A DNA stretch of 64,000 nt from Coniella vitis. Its lineage: Eukaryota > Ascomycota > Sordariomycetes > Diaporthales > Schizoparmaceae. Shown one piece after another: positions 12,261-23,291 of the stretch (the stretch's first letter is position 1; every line of letters begins with the position of its first letter). The DNA lies in contig WUJK01000001.1 of NCBI GenBank assembly GCA_011317545.1, positions 2,585,001-2,649,000 on the forward strand, written 5' to 3'. A model generated the notes under the pieces. The model was not told the DNA's origin. It searched no databases and saw only the letters and a list, made by a program, of their open reading frames with translations. A program made the translations under genes and the position numbers.

Positions 12261-13707
12261 ATGAGTGACTCACAGCCTGTGAATGAGGGCGACTGGCAGG
12301 GGGTTGACAAGACGGTGGACGATCCCGAAGAGGCGAGGGTAATATTCTGTGCTCTGGACTCCTTCCTGTCAGTAAAATAATCTCAACTCACCCCGCTGTG
12401 CTCCTTTCTTCTGTCAACTTGAAGAACGCTGGATGGGGTCTGAAGACGATTGAGCGAATTGTGTTGCCATTCATGTCTTGTATTCAATCGTGTACCCTCT
12501 GCTGTTGATGTACATTTTGTTTGGATGCAGAGACGCGAAAGCACCTTGATGCGTTCTATGCTAATCATCTCTCAGACAATATGGCAAGGTTGCACATTTC
12601 AACTGCACACACTTGCGTCGACAGTCTTTCTACGCCCTTCCTGAAGCTCACTGGAAAATGCTCGCCGCTCCTCCCTTCAACTACCTCGAGACTCTCGACA
12701 AGGTCGATGCTGCTATTGAGTCCAACGCCGAACTCGCTAGGAGCATTGTAAGGCTTGGCTTGCGGAGTTTCCAAGCCTACGACCAGATTGACGAGAACCA
12801 GGCCGACGTTTTACCCGAGCAGTGGGCTGGCGTTGCCAAGTACAGCGATATCGATAAGGCCAGGAGTACTATTCGCCAGTTCTACCGTGACTGGTCTGTT
12901 GAAGGTGCTGAAGAGCGCGAGGCCAGCTATGGCCCCATCAAACGGGCACTGGCGGCCGAGCGCATCAAGAAGCCAGAGGTGCAGCACCTGAAAGTCCTCA
13001 TCCCTGGCGCTGGTCTGGGCAGACTTGTCTTTGACCTGAGTCTGGCCGGCTTTGAGACCGAAGGCAACGAGATATCCTATCACCAGCTTATTGCGTCTTC
13101 GTATATCCTCAACTATGTTCAGTCCGCAAGCCAGCACACAATCTATCCTTGGATACACACTTTTTCTAACCACAACAGCCGCGAACGCCATCTACAGGGC
13201 TACAAAATACCAGATATTCATCCTGCAACAGAAATGACCAATGCGCAAGGCGCAGGGCCCATGTCCATGTGCGCTGCGGACTTTTTATGCCTCTACAGCG
13301 ACGAAGAACACAAGGACATCTACGACGCAGTAGCCTCTGTCTTTTTCCTGGACACGGCGCCTAATTTAATTCGCTATCTCGAGACGATCTATTACTGTCT
13401 TAAACCCGGGGGTGCGCTCATCAATATTGGCCCTCTACTGTGGCATTTTGAGAACAATGCGCCGGGTAATCATGGCCACGACGACGATGGCGATGGCGAG
13501 CACGATGCCAGCAATTCGTCGGGCATTGCAGACCCTGGCAGCTTCGAGCTTTCGGCTGAGGAAGTCATGGCTCTAGTCGAACAGATTGGATTCGTGGTGG
13601 AAACAAAAGAAAGTGACATTAGAGCACCTTATATCCAAGATCCCAAGTCGATGCTGCAAACGATTTACTATGCCACTTTCTGGGTGGCGCGCAAGCCTGC
13701 TCTTTGA
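12261..13707 (+). CDS. Carnosine N-methyltransferase family (N2227-like SAM methyltransferase)
   Basis: Two exons, 12261-12367 and 12576-13707, joined inside a Leu codon (CT|A) by a 208-nt intron with donor GTCAGT and a CTAAT branch site before CTCAG. The 412-residue product restores the family stretch around the junction, ALDSFL then QYGKVAHFN and HLRRQSFYALP, which neither exon shows alone. The SAM-binding glycine loop is PGAGLGRL at about residues 179-186. Further conserved stretches are FETEGNEISYHQL and the C-terminal DIYDAVASVFFLDTAPN. The family includes human CARNMT1 and yeast YNL092W, which methylate the histidine ring of carnosine or anserine; the fungal substrate is not evident from sequence. 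A His/Asp-rich insert (about GHDDDGDGEHD) lies before the last 60 residues and is probably a disordered loop. Confidence 0.88.
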
Positions 13708-14480
13708 ACAGGTTCATTGCCGTGGGAGCTATCGAAGGACCTCGCATGAAGGCAAAGGCTCAAATGCAATGAATTGCCTCGTCAGCCCCGCCGGATGTCG
13801 TTTAGATACGACGCAACATTACGACTTAGGCTGACCATGGGTATTGGTTCAACAGACATATACCTGCTGTCTATCCACATAGGAGCCTAGTCAGGGTATT
13901 ATACCCGCATCTACGAGAACGGAGCTCGAGAGATGGGCTTTTGCAAGTGGCGATCCTTGCACAGCCCCCACCATATATCGCCAAGATTGAGATTGGACCA
14001 TTGCGTTACTAGAGTTCAGTGTTATAGCAGATAAAAACCTTCTACGTATGGTATCGCACCTAGCAACGTCGGACTATGCTGATGTGGGGATCGATCATGC
14101 AACAGCTCAGCGGTTACCACTGATGGAGCTTCGCTGAGATGCCCGAGAGTATGGCAAGCGATTGAACACTACATCGGTCTAAGACCTGGAAAGGCTGCCT
14201 ACTACCGAATCGCTATACTTACGGCGCTAATTGTGGTGGGATCTTGGAGTGTCGAGCTGCTACACCAGTTTTGTATAGCAAAGGACTGAAAAGCAGACAA
14301 ATGGCTATCGGGATATAGTGCTTGAATTTACTGCGTCACAACCCAAGGACACCATGACACCATTCTAGCCCGCGTTGGGGTTTGTAAAGTACCATTCTAC
14401 TTCTGCACTGAAGCGCTGGGAGGCACTGCCCTGCCCGATACCGAACATTTAAAAGATACACGACACGCTGTCTTACGTTT
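13708..14480. other. Intergenic region between convergent genes
   Basis: 773 bp between two gene 3' ends. I see no further coding or RNA feature. Confidence 0.6.
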
Positions 14481-15475
14481 CTATAGATGCGAATCCCCAG
14501 CAAGCGACAACTCGCCCCTCTTCCACATCGACCCACCATCCACCGCAATCGCCTCGCCATTCACATGACTACCAGCGCGACTCGCCAAGTACACTACAAT
14601 GCCTGCGATATCCTCAGGCTTACCGAGCCTCTTCATAGGGTTCGCCTCGGCCATCTTGCGCTGCCCGCCGCTCATTTCCAATAACCCCACGCTCATCTTT
14701 GTCGGGAAGAAGCCCGGGCAGATGCTATTCACAGTAATGTGGCGGGGCCCCAGCTCAACAGCCAAGTTCCGCCCCAAGTGAATCACAGCGGCCTTACTGG
14801 CCGAATACCCAAACGTCGCTTGCTTACCCAGCGTGCCAATGCCCAACCCCGCCACCGAAGCGGTAATGAGCACGCGGCTCGGGTCCGCAAGCGAGGCGCG
14901 CGCCTGCAAGAGGGGCGCAAAGAGACGCACCGTGTTGAACACTGCGCGGACATTGAGATCGAGGACTTTGGCGAAGGCTGCATCCGGGTGCGTATCAAAG
15001 GCTTCGCCCCAGGTGGCGCCGGCGTTAACAAAGAGGATATCAACGTGGGCGGTGTGCTGGCGGACGCTGTCGAGAAGAGCTTGCACGCCTTCGATGGTGG
15101 CGCTGTCGGCAGGGACCGAGATCGCTTTGCTGCCCTGGGGCAGGTTGGGGAGGGCGTTGAGGGTTTTGACGGCTGCGTCGCAGGCGGAGGCTTTGCGCGA
15201 GGAAATGAAGACTTGTGCGCAGCCGGCTTGAAGGAAGCTGTGGAAGGAGGTGGAGAGTTTAGTGCTTGGGTCACATAGGGATGCCTGTTTTCTCGTATTG
15301 TTCGAGCAAGAGGTCTCAGGTGGTCTGTTGCAGAGCATATGAGAATTGGGAGGGCATATTCAACCCACGCTGATGCTGCCGATAAGCCAAGGCCACGAGA
15401 ACCTCCCGTCACGACGGCGACTTTGCCCTTGAGACTAAAGAGGGAAGGGAAGTCCTCTATCTTATAGTCTTCCAT
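14481..15475 (-). CDS. Short-chain dehydrogenase/reductase (SDR), 3-oxoacyl-reductase type
   Basis: Two exons, 15475-15369 and 15237-14481, joined inside an Ala codon (GC|C) by a 131-nt intron with donor GTGGGT; product 287 residues. It carries the classical SDR marks: the nucleotide loop TGGSRGLG at 23-30, NAG at 107-109, catalytic Ser near 163, and Tyr180 with Lys184 in the YSASK motif. PGFFPTKM and the ending VNGEAIAVDGG are typical of RhlG/FabG-like fungal enzymes. It probably reduces a keto group with NADPH, substrate unknown. An in-frame ATG 17 codons upstream (15526) would add a short polar tail; I prefer the later ATG because MEDYKIEDFPSLFSLKGKVAVV starts at the usual distance from the Rossmann fold. 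The 3' part lies about 770 bp from the carnosine methyltransferase 3' end. Confidence 0.85.
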
Positions 15476-16619
15476 TTTGCAAGTTGAAAACAGATTTTGA
15501 ATTTCTCTCTTGGAAGTGGGTATCAATTGGTCCTTGTTTTTCTGGGTTTCTCAATGTCAGAACCGAAGACCTCGTTGACATACTGAAGACGAAGATTCCA
15601 CCAAGTCTGGAGGTACAAGAACTCACTGCCACTTCGCCCAAAGCAGAACACGCTCTCTCGATAATTTAGCAGATGTCAAGCACTACTGAGTGTGCAGATT
15701 TATGGCGACTGTTTCCACCGCAATTGCCCGTAGATCAACAGCAACCTTGGAGAGCATGAGATCTGAGTGAAAATAGTGAGTGTTTAGGAAAGAGAGAGCA
15801 AGATGTCCAGCCCCAGATCACAGCTCAAAGACATACAACGCCGCAGCTGGGGCCCCGGAGGAAGTGGAACCTACAGCAAGTGACGTTTTGCGGGGAAACG
15901 GAGAACCGAGGCTCGGTTGATACTTAGTATTATACTACTATGTATGTACTTGCCGCATCAGGGCCTAGGCAGTACCTAGGTTGGTTGGTATGGAAGCAGG
16001 GTAAGTAGCTTGGTATCTTTTTGTCTCCTACCATGAAACTTTGAGCGTCGGCTTTCTGGGTGCCTTCCTCTTCAACTGCATGACGGACTATGTGGTTTCC
16101 TCCCCTACTATAATAGTGCTTGATGACGATAGCAGGACCACGATATGCTGGAGCGCAATGATCACAGCCAACTCACGTCAGAGGTGCTACTCAAACACAC
16201 AAGGTTGATAACAGGAACCACATACAGCCTGGCTTGTTAGTGATTGTCTGACCTCGCACGCGTGCGACGGAACGCTTGTAGAAGTCACGCAATGACGCGT
16301 CGTAATACTCGGACAGACAATTCATGAGATGAATCAAATTAAATTAAATCGAGAAAGGCTGCGGCACTTGTCGCTAATGGGTATCTGATGGCGTGATCTT
16401 AGACAGACGCCTTGCTTCCAAACACTAAATTCCATGTGCTGCTGTGCAATGTGCCCAGGCTGGGATCGGCCTCTCGGTCCAGTATTTTGGACCCGGACCC
16501 TTGGACTAGCATGGCCGCTACTTAGGCGGAAACAAGCCGCGCTCTACAGTCTTGATCCTCCTTTTTGTCGTTCATGATGTTGACAGTCCTCTCACTCAAG
16601 ATTCCGATGCGTCGAGAAT
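15476..16619. other. Intergenic region upstream of the SDR gene
   Basis: 1.1 kb with no supported gene. It contains TACTATGTA at 15936-15944 followed by CCTAGG and TACCTAGG steps to about 16000, a style of sequence repeated in most spacers of this window. Confidence 0.55.
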
Positions 16620-18860
16620 CTACTCCCCGTCTGCGACTGGGGTTTCAGAAGCTTGCACAGTAGGGGTTTCAGGAGCGGCGACTTCCTCTCCTTGTTGAGC
16701 TGCTGCCGCCGCAGCAGTCCGCTGTTCTTCTTCTCGACTTTCTCTTTCAGCACGTTCAGCAGCCTCTTGCCGTTCTCGCTCCGCGCGTGCTTCGGCCTCA
16801 AGACGAGCAATGTGTCGTTCGGCAACTCCCGGAAGAATACTAGCTAAGAGGAGCAGACCGGCTCTTTCGATCCGCCGTACCTGATCCATGAGCCAATTTG
16901 CATTCTGACCTCGACGTTCCTCCATTAGTCGAGCGGCAACCTGCGCGGGGTCCAAATCACCTTGTCCCTGGATGCCTCGCTGTGGTTGGCCATCGCCACC
17001 GTTTGCTTGCGCTGGTGCTGGGACGTTGTTGCGTCCCTCCGGCCCTGCAAACGGTATCAACCCTTCGAGATGCTGCCTAATCGGTTGGAACATATCGTTC
17101 GCAATACCATTGAAAATCCCGGTGTTAACGAGGAAGACAGCTGTCGCGAGTCCCATTATCATAAGCCACCGGGTCCAGCTAGTGTCCGCTGACGTGAACC
17201 ACCACACAAACACTGCTAATCTGATGAGTAGCCAGATATGTGGCCAAAGCGCTGCCACGAGCGCACCAGCAAGTCCTCCTTCGGGGTTGGCAGGATGCAT
17301 CGGCGCAGCTCCCAGGCGCAGCGGCTGGTCTCGTGCCGGTTGTTGGCCAGCCGGTTGCTGACCGCCAGGTCCTTGATATACCTGGACACGAATATTTCCT
17401 TGGGCTGGTGCTTGCTGTGGGACTTGCGCTGGACCAAATGGCCCGACGGCAGGGCCTTGGATTCCCACCCTCGACTCTGCACGGGGTTGAGGTTGTGGTT
17501 GCGGTGGCGACAAGAACCAAGGCGGCAGGATATGCGGTACCATGGGGTTGGGTGGATGGCGCGGCGCAGGAGTGTAATACATCTCGGATGAATTGTTGAC
17601 GAGCAGTGCTCGAGGACCCTGGGGTGAATTCAAGATATATACTTGTGGCTGAGTCGTTGGACCAGTCCTTGTCGCTTGAACTGAGGAAGTTCCTTGGCTA
17701 GGTGTCCTTCTATCTGGCGTTGCTGCCCGGCTCAGGGAACCTGTAGAGCTTGACCTACCATGCACAGTAGATCCCGGGGTCTGAATGTTGAGGTTTGAAG
17801 AGGAAGCGCCCGATGTGCTCCTATGCATGGCATCGGTCATGATTGATGTTGCTTGACTGATTTGAGTATCCGCGTTTCTGAAGACATTGTGCACGTCATT
17901 CGGTGTGAGAAAACCTGGTATGCCTGGCGCGCTCGCCTGATGTTGTTGAACCATTGGCACATTCAAAGGATGCACCTGGCCATTTATGCCAATGATAGCT
18001 GAATTCGTGGTCACGCGGTAGAATTCGCCGTTGGGCCCAACGCCTTCTTGGACGTAAGTTTGCCCTGGTTGACCTTGCTGTGGGCTGAAATGGCTCTGGG
18101 GATGATTTGCTGTAGGCGCAGAGCTAGCAGCTGGATGGCCAGGTGTTGCGTGACCGCCACCATCACCGGCACCTCTGGCTTGATTTGCCGGTAAGGCTCC
18201 TGCTCGCTGACGGGCGAGGTGGTCTTGTAGGAGTTGCTGTCGTTGCTGCGCTAGCAGCGATATCGGTACATTTCCCGGAGGTGCTGGCATACCGGGAATC
18301 CCAGAGGCAAAAGAAAAGTTGGCGCGGGCCTGAGCCAGTGCAGGGTTGCCGTAGAATTGGGGGCGAGGTTGGCCGTGCGGATTGGGCGGAGGCGTGGGCT
18401 GAGAGGGATGACGGGGTGTCGATGGACTGGACGCTGTGGCAGTATTCGATTGGCTGTTGGAAGGGCGGTGGTCTTGCACATCACGAATGACAAGGTGGAT
18501 AATGAACTGATCTGTGTCACGAATCTATCTCGCATGAGAGTTCGGTCAGCCTCCAGTAACTCTCTAGGTCATGGGAAGCGGAACCAGTGAGCTTACCCGT
18601 TGCTCTCCGAAAATATGTAGCAAAGTCTCATCCTCTTTGGCCAGCAACTTGCCCTGGTGTATAAGGCGCTGCTGCTCGTTAGTCGGCTTGGATTCTAGAG
18701 CATGACGTATATTCTGTTTGAGTTGGCCGATGGTCGTCGAGGCGGAAAGGCCGGGAAAGCTGAGGGGCGCATTCACGCTGAGGGATGGCGAAACGATTGA
18801 TATATTGACTGAGGGACCCTCTGAGGTAGGCGCTGCTGAGGAAGAGGCTTCATCAGCCAT
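16620..18860 (-). CDS. HERP/Usa1-like ubiquitin-domain ER membrane protein
   Basis: Two exons, 18860-18597 (88 codons) and 18506-16620 (628 codons plus stop), phase 0, intron 90 nt; 716 residues. Residues about 16-97 form a ubiquitin-like fold with the pattern SASTTIGQLKQNIRHAL, QQRLIHQGKLL and, across the junction, HIFGEQR then FIIHLVIRD. A long low-complexity stretch rich in Gln, Pro, Ser and Ala follows. Two adjacent hydrophobic helices lie at about 500-525 (LVAALWPHIWLLIRLAVFVWWF) and 533-553. The tail is a charged Glu/Arg helix and ends acidic. This order matches HERPUD1 of animals and Usa1 of yeast, which scaffold the Hrd1 ubiquitin ligase in ER-associated degradation. The frame extends upstream without ATG to a stop, which fixes the start at 18860. 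A Dsc-complex ubiquitin-domain subunit is the alternative. Confidence 0.72.
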
Positions 18861-19921
18861 CGCGGCTGAGTGCGAGGTCCGCGGGGGTTGACTAGGCCAA
18901 ACACCAGACAGGCTTGCCGTTCGCGCGTGGGCCGGCCGGTAAAGAGGCGGCTTGACAGTTGGCGTTTCTGGTTTGGACAAGCGACTCGAAGGAGCGTGGT
19001 TGTCTAGGTTCGTAGAAGGAAAAGAATGGCATCCATCGTCACGGTACAGTGGTCATAACAGAGGAAGTCTTGGAATAACTGTTGCGGAAGAGGACAGTAA
19101 GCTGTGGAAATGCTGCTGGATGTTATTCGCAGCTGTGACATTGCCTGCCGCGTTGATCAGGCCAGGTAAGCTGTTTTCATGATAGCCCGGGGTGAAGTTA
19201 GAAGCACAGGTACTGGTAGGTAGTACTGTAGCCGTCAATTTCATATCCCGCGCGAGTACACAGTACCCTAGGTATGAGCATGGCAAGCACTACTTTTAGG
19301 TATAAGGTACCTGAACTTGTACTAGATACTCCGCGGAATGCATGTATTCCGTACGCAGAGTACTCTCTCAGCAACTGCCAAAGTATGCGAGTGGTTTAAA
19401 AATACAAAGGTAATGCAGAAGATACCGCACTCATCCAGCATGTTCGTTCTACCACAACTATACTACATAGTAATAGATAGTTATATGGTGCACGGCACTC
19501 AAACGAAATGTTGGTGCTTGGGTGCTATGTACTGTAGCTATGTATCCTGTACCGTGTACATGATACTATGTAAGCGTACCCTACCTAAAGGCTGCAGGGT
19601 AACATGTCAGTGGAGCAGTTAGAGCTGCGGGGACAGCTGCAACAGTGGAAATACTACGTACTTCCATTTGAGACGACTGGACGTCATAGCATTTTTTCGC
19701 GTTACCTGCATACATAGTAGGACTTTTTCTGGGTCCCCTCGCCCACAACAACCCATCCCCAGGCAGATCTGAGACGACTGCATTCTCACCGCATCCCCGA
19801 CCCCCAAGTCATGCGATGGGTCGTGACCTTACCGATAGCAGATAAGCCTCTGTCACAGGGAAATTTTTACCTTCTCGGCATCCGGCTCGACACTGTCGAG
19901 CCCACTCTGTCCTGAGCCACC
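18861..19921. promoter_or_regulatory. Divergent spacer between HERP-like and PSD1 genes
   Basis: 1061 bp between two outward ATGs. It carries TACATAGTA at 19464-19472 and 19711-19719, several GTAC/TACCTA palindromic steps at 19200-19580, and no supported gene. Confidence 0.4.
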
Positions 19922-21618
19922 ATGGCTTCCATGTCCAGAGTCGGCACCGGCCTTGCCAAACGTGGGCTCCTCGATGAGTCCGCTGCCCTTCGCCGCTGCC
20001 CCAGCTGTCTGCAGCGACAAAGTGTCTTACAGACTGGGAGGCCAAGACAGTCTCTGCCTCACTCTTTGAGCACGCAGCTGACAGCCAACGGCGGCGCCGC
20101 GCGTTTCTACTCCCAGCGGTCCCAGCACCGCCCAAGATTCTCCTCGCGCCTACGGATGGCACTAGGCAGCTCGCGAACCGAGTGGTACTTCATCCCCGTG
20201 GGAGTCGGCATAGGCTTCTTGGGGCTGGTGCAGGGCTACAAGGTATACTCGCGGGAGAACGAACAGCTTGAAGATGGCGCACAGCCGGAATCGAAGCCAA
20301 GAAGACGCCATCGCATAAGACCAGAGGGGCCATGGCAAGTTCAGGTTATGTCCACTCTGCCGCTCAAGGCATTGTCCAGGCTTTGGGGTAGATTCAATGA
20401 AATTGACATACCTTATTACTTGCGACCCGCTGGCTTCAAGCTCTACTCCTGGATCTTTGGTGTCAAGTGAGCCAGCCTTTGACCATTGTCTGCCGTGGAC
20501 GCTGTGCTAACTCATTCGCAAGGCTCGACGAAATTTCTGAGCCCGATTTGCACGCCTACCCTAATCTAGCAGCTTTCTTCTACCGTACACTGAAGCCTGG
20601 CGCCCGACCACTGCACCCCGACCCACATGTCTTGCTCTCACCGTCCGACGGGAAGGTGCTGCAGTATGGACAAATACAAGGCGGTGACATTGAACAGGTC
20701 AAAGGCATGACTTACAGCATCGACGCCCTTCTGGGTAAGAACACGCCTACACCTAGCCTGAGATCTGGAACAAGCACTCCTGCCAGCGAGAACGGCGTCG
20801 TGCCTGAGCAAACCGACACTAGCAAGGATGCTGAAGTCGTCAAGCAAGACGAAGAGTTTGCCCGCGTAAACGGCATCCGATATACCTTGCCCGGCCTCTT
20901 CTCCGGAGCTGCTACATCCAAAAACAAGGACGGCCCTTCCGACCAGTCAACTGGCGCTTCTCCTACCTCCGTTTCTGAAGTCCGTGCAGATCTCGCTCTT
21001 GGCGAACGGCCTTGGTTCGAGTTGATCTCCAAGGAACATCCAACATCCTTGTACTACGCTGTGATTTACCTCGCTCCGGGCGACTATCACCGCTTCCACT
21101 CACCTACGAACTGGGTAGTAGAGCGGAGGCGGCATTTCGCGGGCGAATTGTACAGCGTGTCGCCTTATCTGCAACGTACCTTACCGGGACTTTTCACGCT
21201 CAATGAGCGCGTGGTGCTATTGGGTAGATGGCGCTGGGGTTTCTTTTCATATGTGCCCGTGGGTGCGACGAATGTTGGCTCAATCAAGATCAACTTTGAT
21301 CGCGAGTTAAGGACAAACAGCCTTACGACAGACACGGCTGCCGATCGGGCTGCGGAGGAGGCTGCCGCTCGTGGTGAGCAGTATACTGGGTTCTCAGAGG
21401 CAACATATGAAATGGCGAGCCCTGTTCTACACGGCCATGCGCTACGGAGAGGCGAAGAGATGGGCGGCTTCCAGCTGGGCAGCACTATTGTCCTGGTTTT
21501 CGAGGCTCCCGTAGGAAAAGAGGATGAGCAAGGACGTCATCGTGGCGGCTGGAATTGGTCAGTGGAAAAGGGAGCCAAGGTCAAGATGGGCCAGGCTCTT
21601 GGATGGGTGGATGAGTGA
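19922..21618 (+). CDS. psd1: Phosphatidylserine decarboxylase, mitochondrial type (PSD1)
   Basis: Two exons, 19922-20466 and 20523-21618, joined inside a Lys codon (AA|G) by a 56-nt GTGAGC...AAG intron; product 546 residues. The N-terminus is Arg/Ser-rich, with a transmembrane segment near residues 92-105 (WYFIPVGVGIGFLGLVQGY), as expected for a protein anchored in the inner mitochondrial membrane. Family marks are SPSDGK (Asp224), YHRFHSP (His371, His374) and the self-cleavage motif LGST at 500-503, whose Ser502 becomes the pyruvoyl prosthetic group. It converts phosphatidylserine to phosphatidylethanolamine. Between residues about 250 and 300 there is a polar Thr/Ser/Glu-rich insert, common in fungal homologues. 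All catalytic residues are present, so the enzyme should be active. Confidence 0.94.
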
Positions 21619-23291
21619 AGAAAGACGCAGCGTGTAAATGTTTATTTGCAAGATCTGTTCATTTAGCTATGGGTACAATGCAAGCAAGCAATATGAATTT
21701 GAAGAGCCTTTCTGTATAACGATCAAGTCCAGCAGTCCTGTTGGTTTGAGAAGGGTCTCGAGAAATAAACGGACAGTGCTAGCTTAGCTTCGGCCCGGAT
21801 CGAAGCAGGCGAGATCTAAGTACATTGGAATCTTTTCATGCTCAAAGCACATCCTCAGCACTGGAGGGCTGCTATATGCACAAACTTTGTATATACTCTG
21901 ATGGATTCTCCCGCTTAGGCCACGCTTTGGTACAGTATCGTGGACGGACAACTCAATTTTGCCATATGAAACTCTCTCGCCTACACAATTTCCAATCAAA
22001 CAACATTATACCAAGCACATACTAGAGACCGAGTACTTAGACTGTCCTACTTATGCAGGGGAATAAGAGGTTAAAAAATTACAAATGTCTATCACTTTTT
22101 CCATCAGGTCGTGATCTTCCACAAGTGGTGACTTTCATACGCTCTGTCACAACCCCCTTCTCCCCTGGACAAAGATTTTATCGAAGTTTTACAAACCCAG
22201 TAATGATGGAATAGAAAAAACATATATCAGATTTATAGGGGTTGGAACCTTCATTTGATGGCGACCGACTCATTTTGAGAATCATCAACAAGATAATCAA
22301 GAGAGGCGGATCAGTCAATTGAAGGCAAATTGAATATATCATCACAGCTAAAGATTACGTATATAGATTACAGAACAGAAGCCTGCCGACTTTTCTAACG
22401 CCTGCGGGTTCCAGGTTTGACTTGAGGCGACGCTTGTTATAACCGGTGATGCTAGACCACGAGTCTTGTAGGTGTTTGCCTGTTGGCAAATATATATACC
22501 TACAAATGCTAACATCAGGTGCTGTAATTGGAACGCTGGGCCATGTGGTTATCTTCGAATCTGATAGCTAGAAAATATCAGGAGTCTAGAGGTGTTCAAG
22601 CATGTAAAACTACCTATATTGTACTGTGTAGTTGGTACTTGGGTACTTAGTCTCTCAGTTGATGAGGTAAGCACCAGCAAGCACTCAAAGTACATACCAT
22701 AGTAGTATAGTATATAGTATACCGAGGCCCTGCCCCAGCAAAGTGGAGTACATGCATAGTAAGTCATATCCTCTACCTCCAACCCAAAACCGTCGTCACG
22801 GTGGTCTAGCTCTTGCTTGACATGTGACCTAACAATGCCACCACCATTGATTTGTGCAGAAGAGCTTGAAGCAGATTCCACGACGACCCGACTGCCAGTA
22901 CACAACCAGCGTATGATAAGGCAATCACAGAAAAATGGGCAACATTCAAAAGCTCTCCTCCTTTGGTTCCAACAGGGAAGCCTGGCTCTTCTGCAAACTT
23001 GCGATCGCGCGCACCGTTGCGTCCCACCACGACGCGACACCGTTACCTGCTCCTCGACCTTCGCTGGCCAAAGAGAAATGACCGGTCTTCTTCGCTGGCA
23101 TCCATCTTACCGGCATCATCCACCCTTTGAAACTTGATTGACCCATTCTGCCCTTCGAGCAAAGGCTGTGTAACACTGTCAAACACCACTCGGATCCAAT
23201 CCAGCATCAGGTCAGTTGAAAGCGCGCCAACTTTGCCGTTTAGTTGTAGTAATTAATTGTCAGATGTCTAGCCCTAGGCCCCGAAAATTCA
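21619..23291. other. Intergenic region, no supported gene
   Basis: 1.7 kb between psd1 and the F-box gene. Near 22600-22740 there is a dense run of TACTTAG, CATAGTAGTATAGTATATAGTATA and related AT-rich palindromic steps. A 163-codon minus frame at 22549-23040 looks spurious. Confidence 0.5.

Noticed and set aside
14739..15278. 179-codon plus-strand frame
   Set aside because: Antisense shadow of the SDR exon 2.
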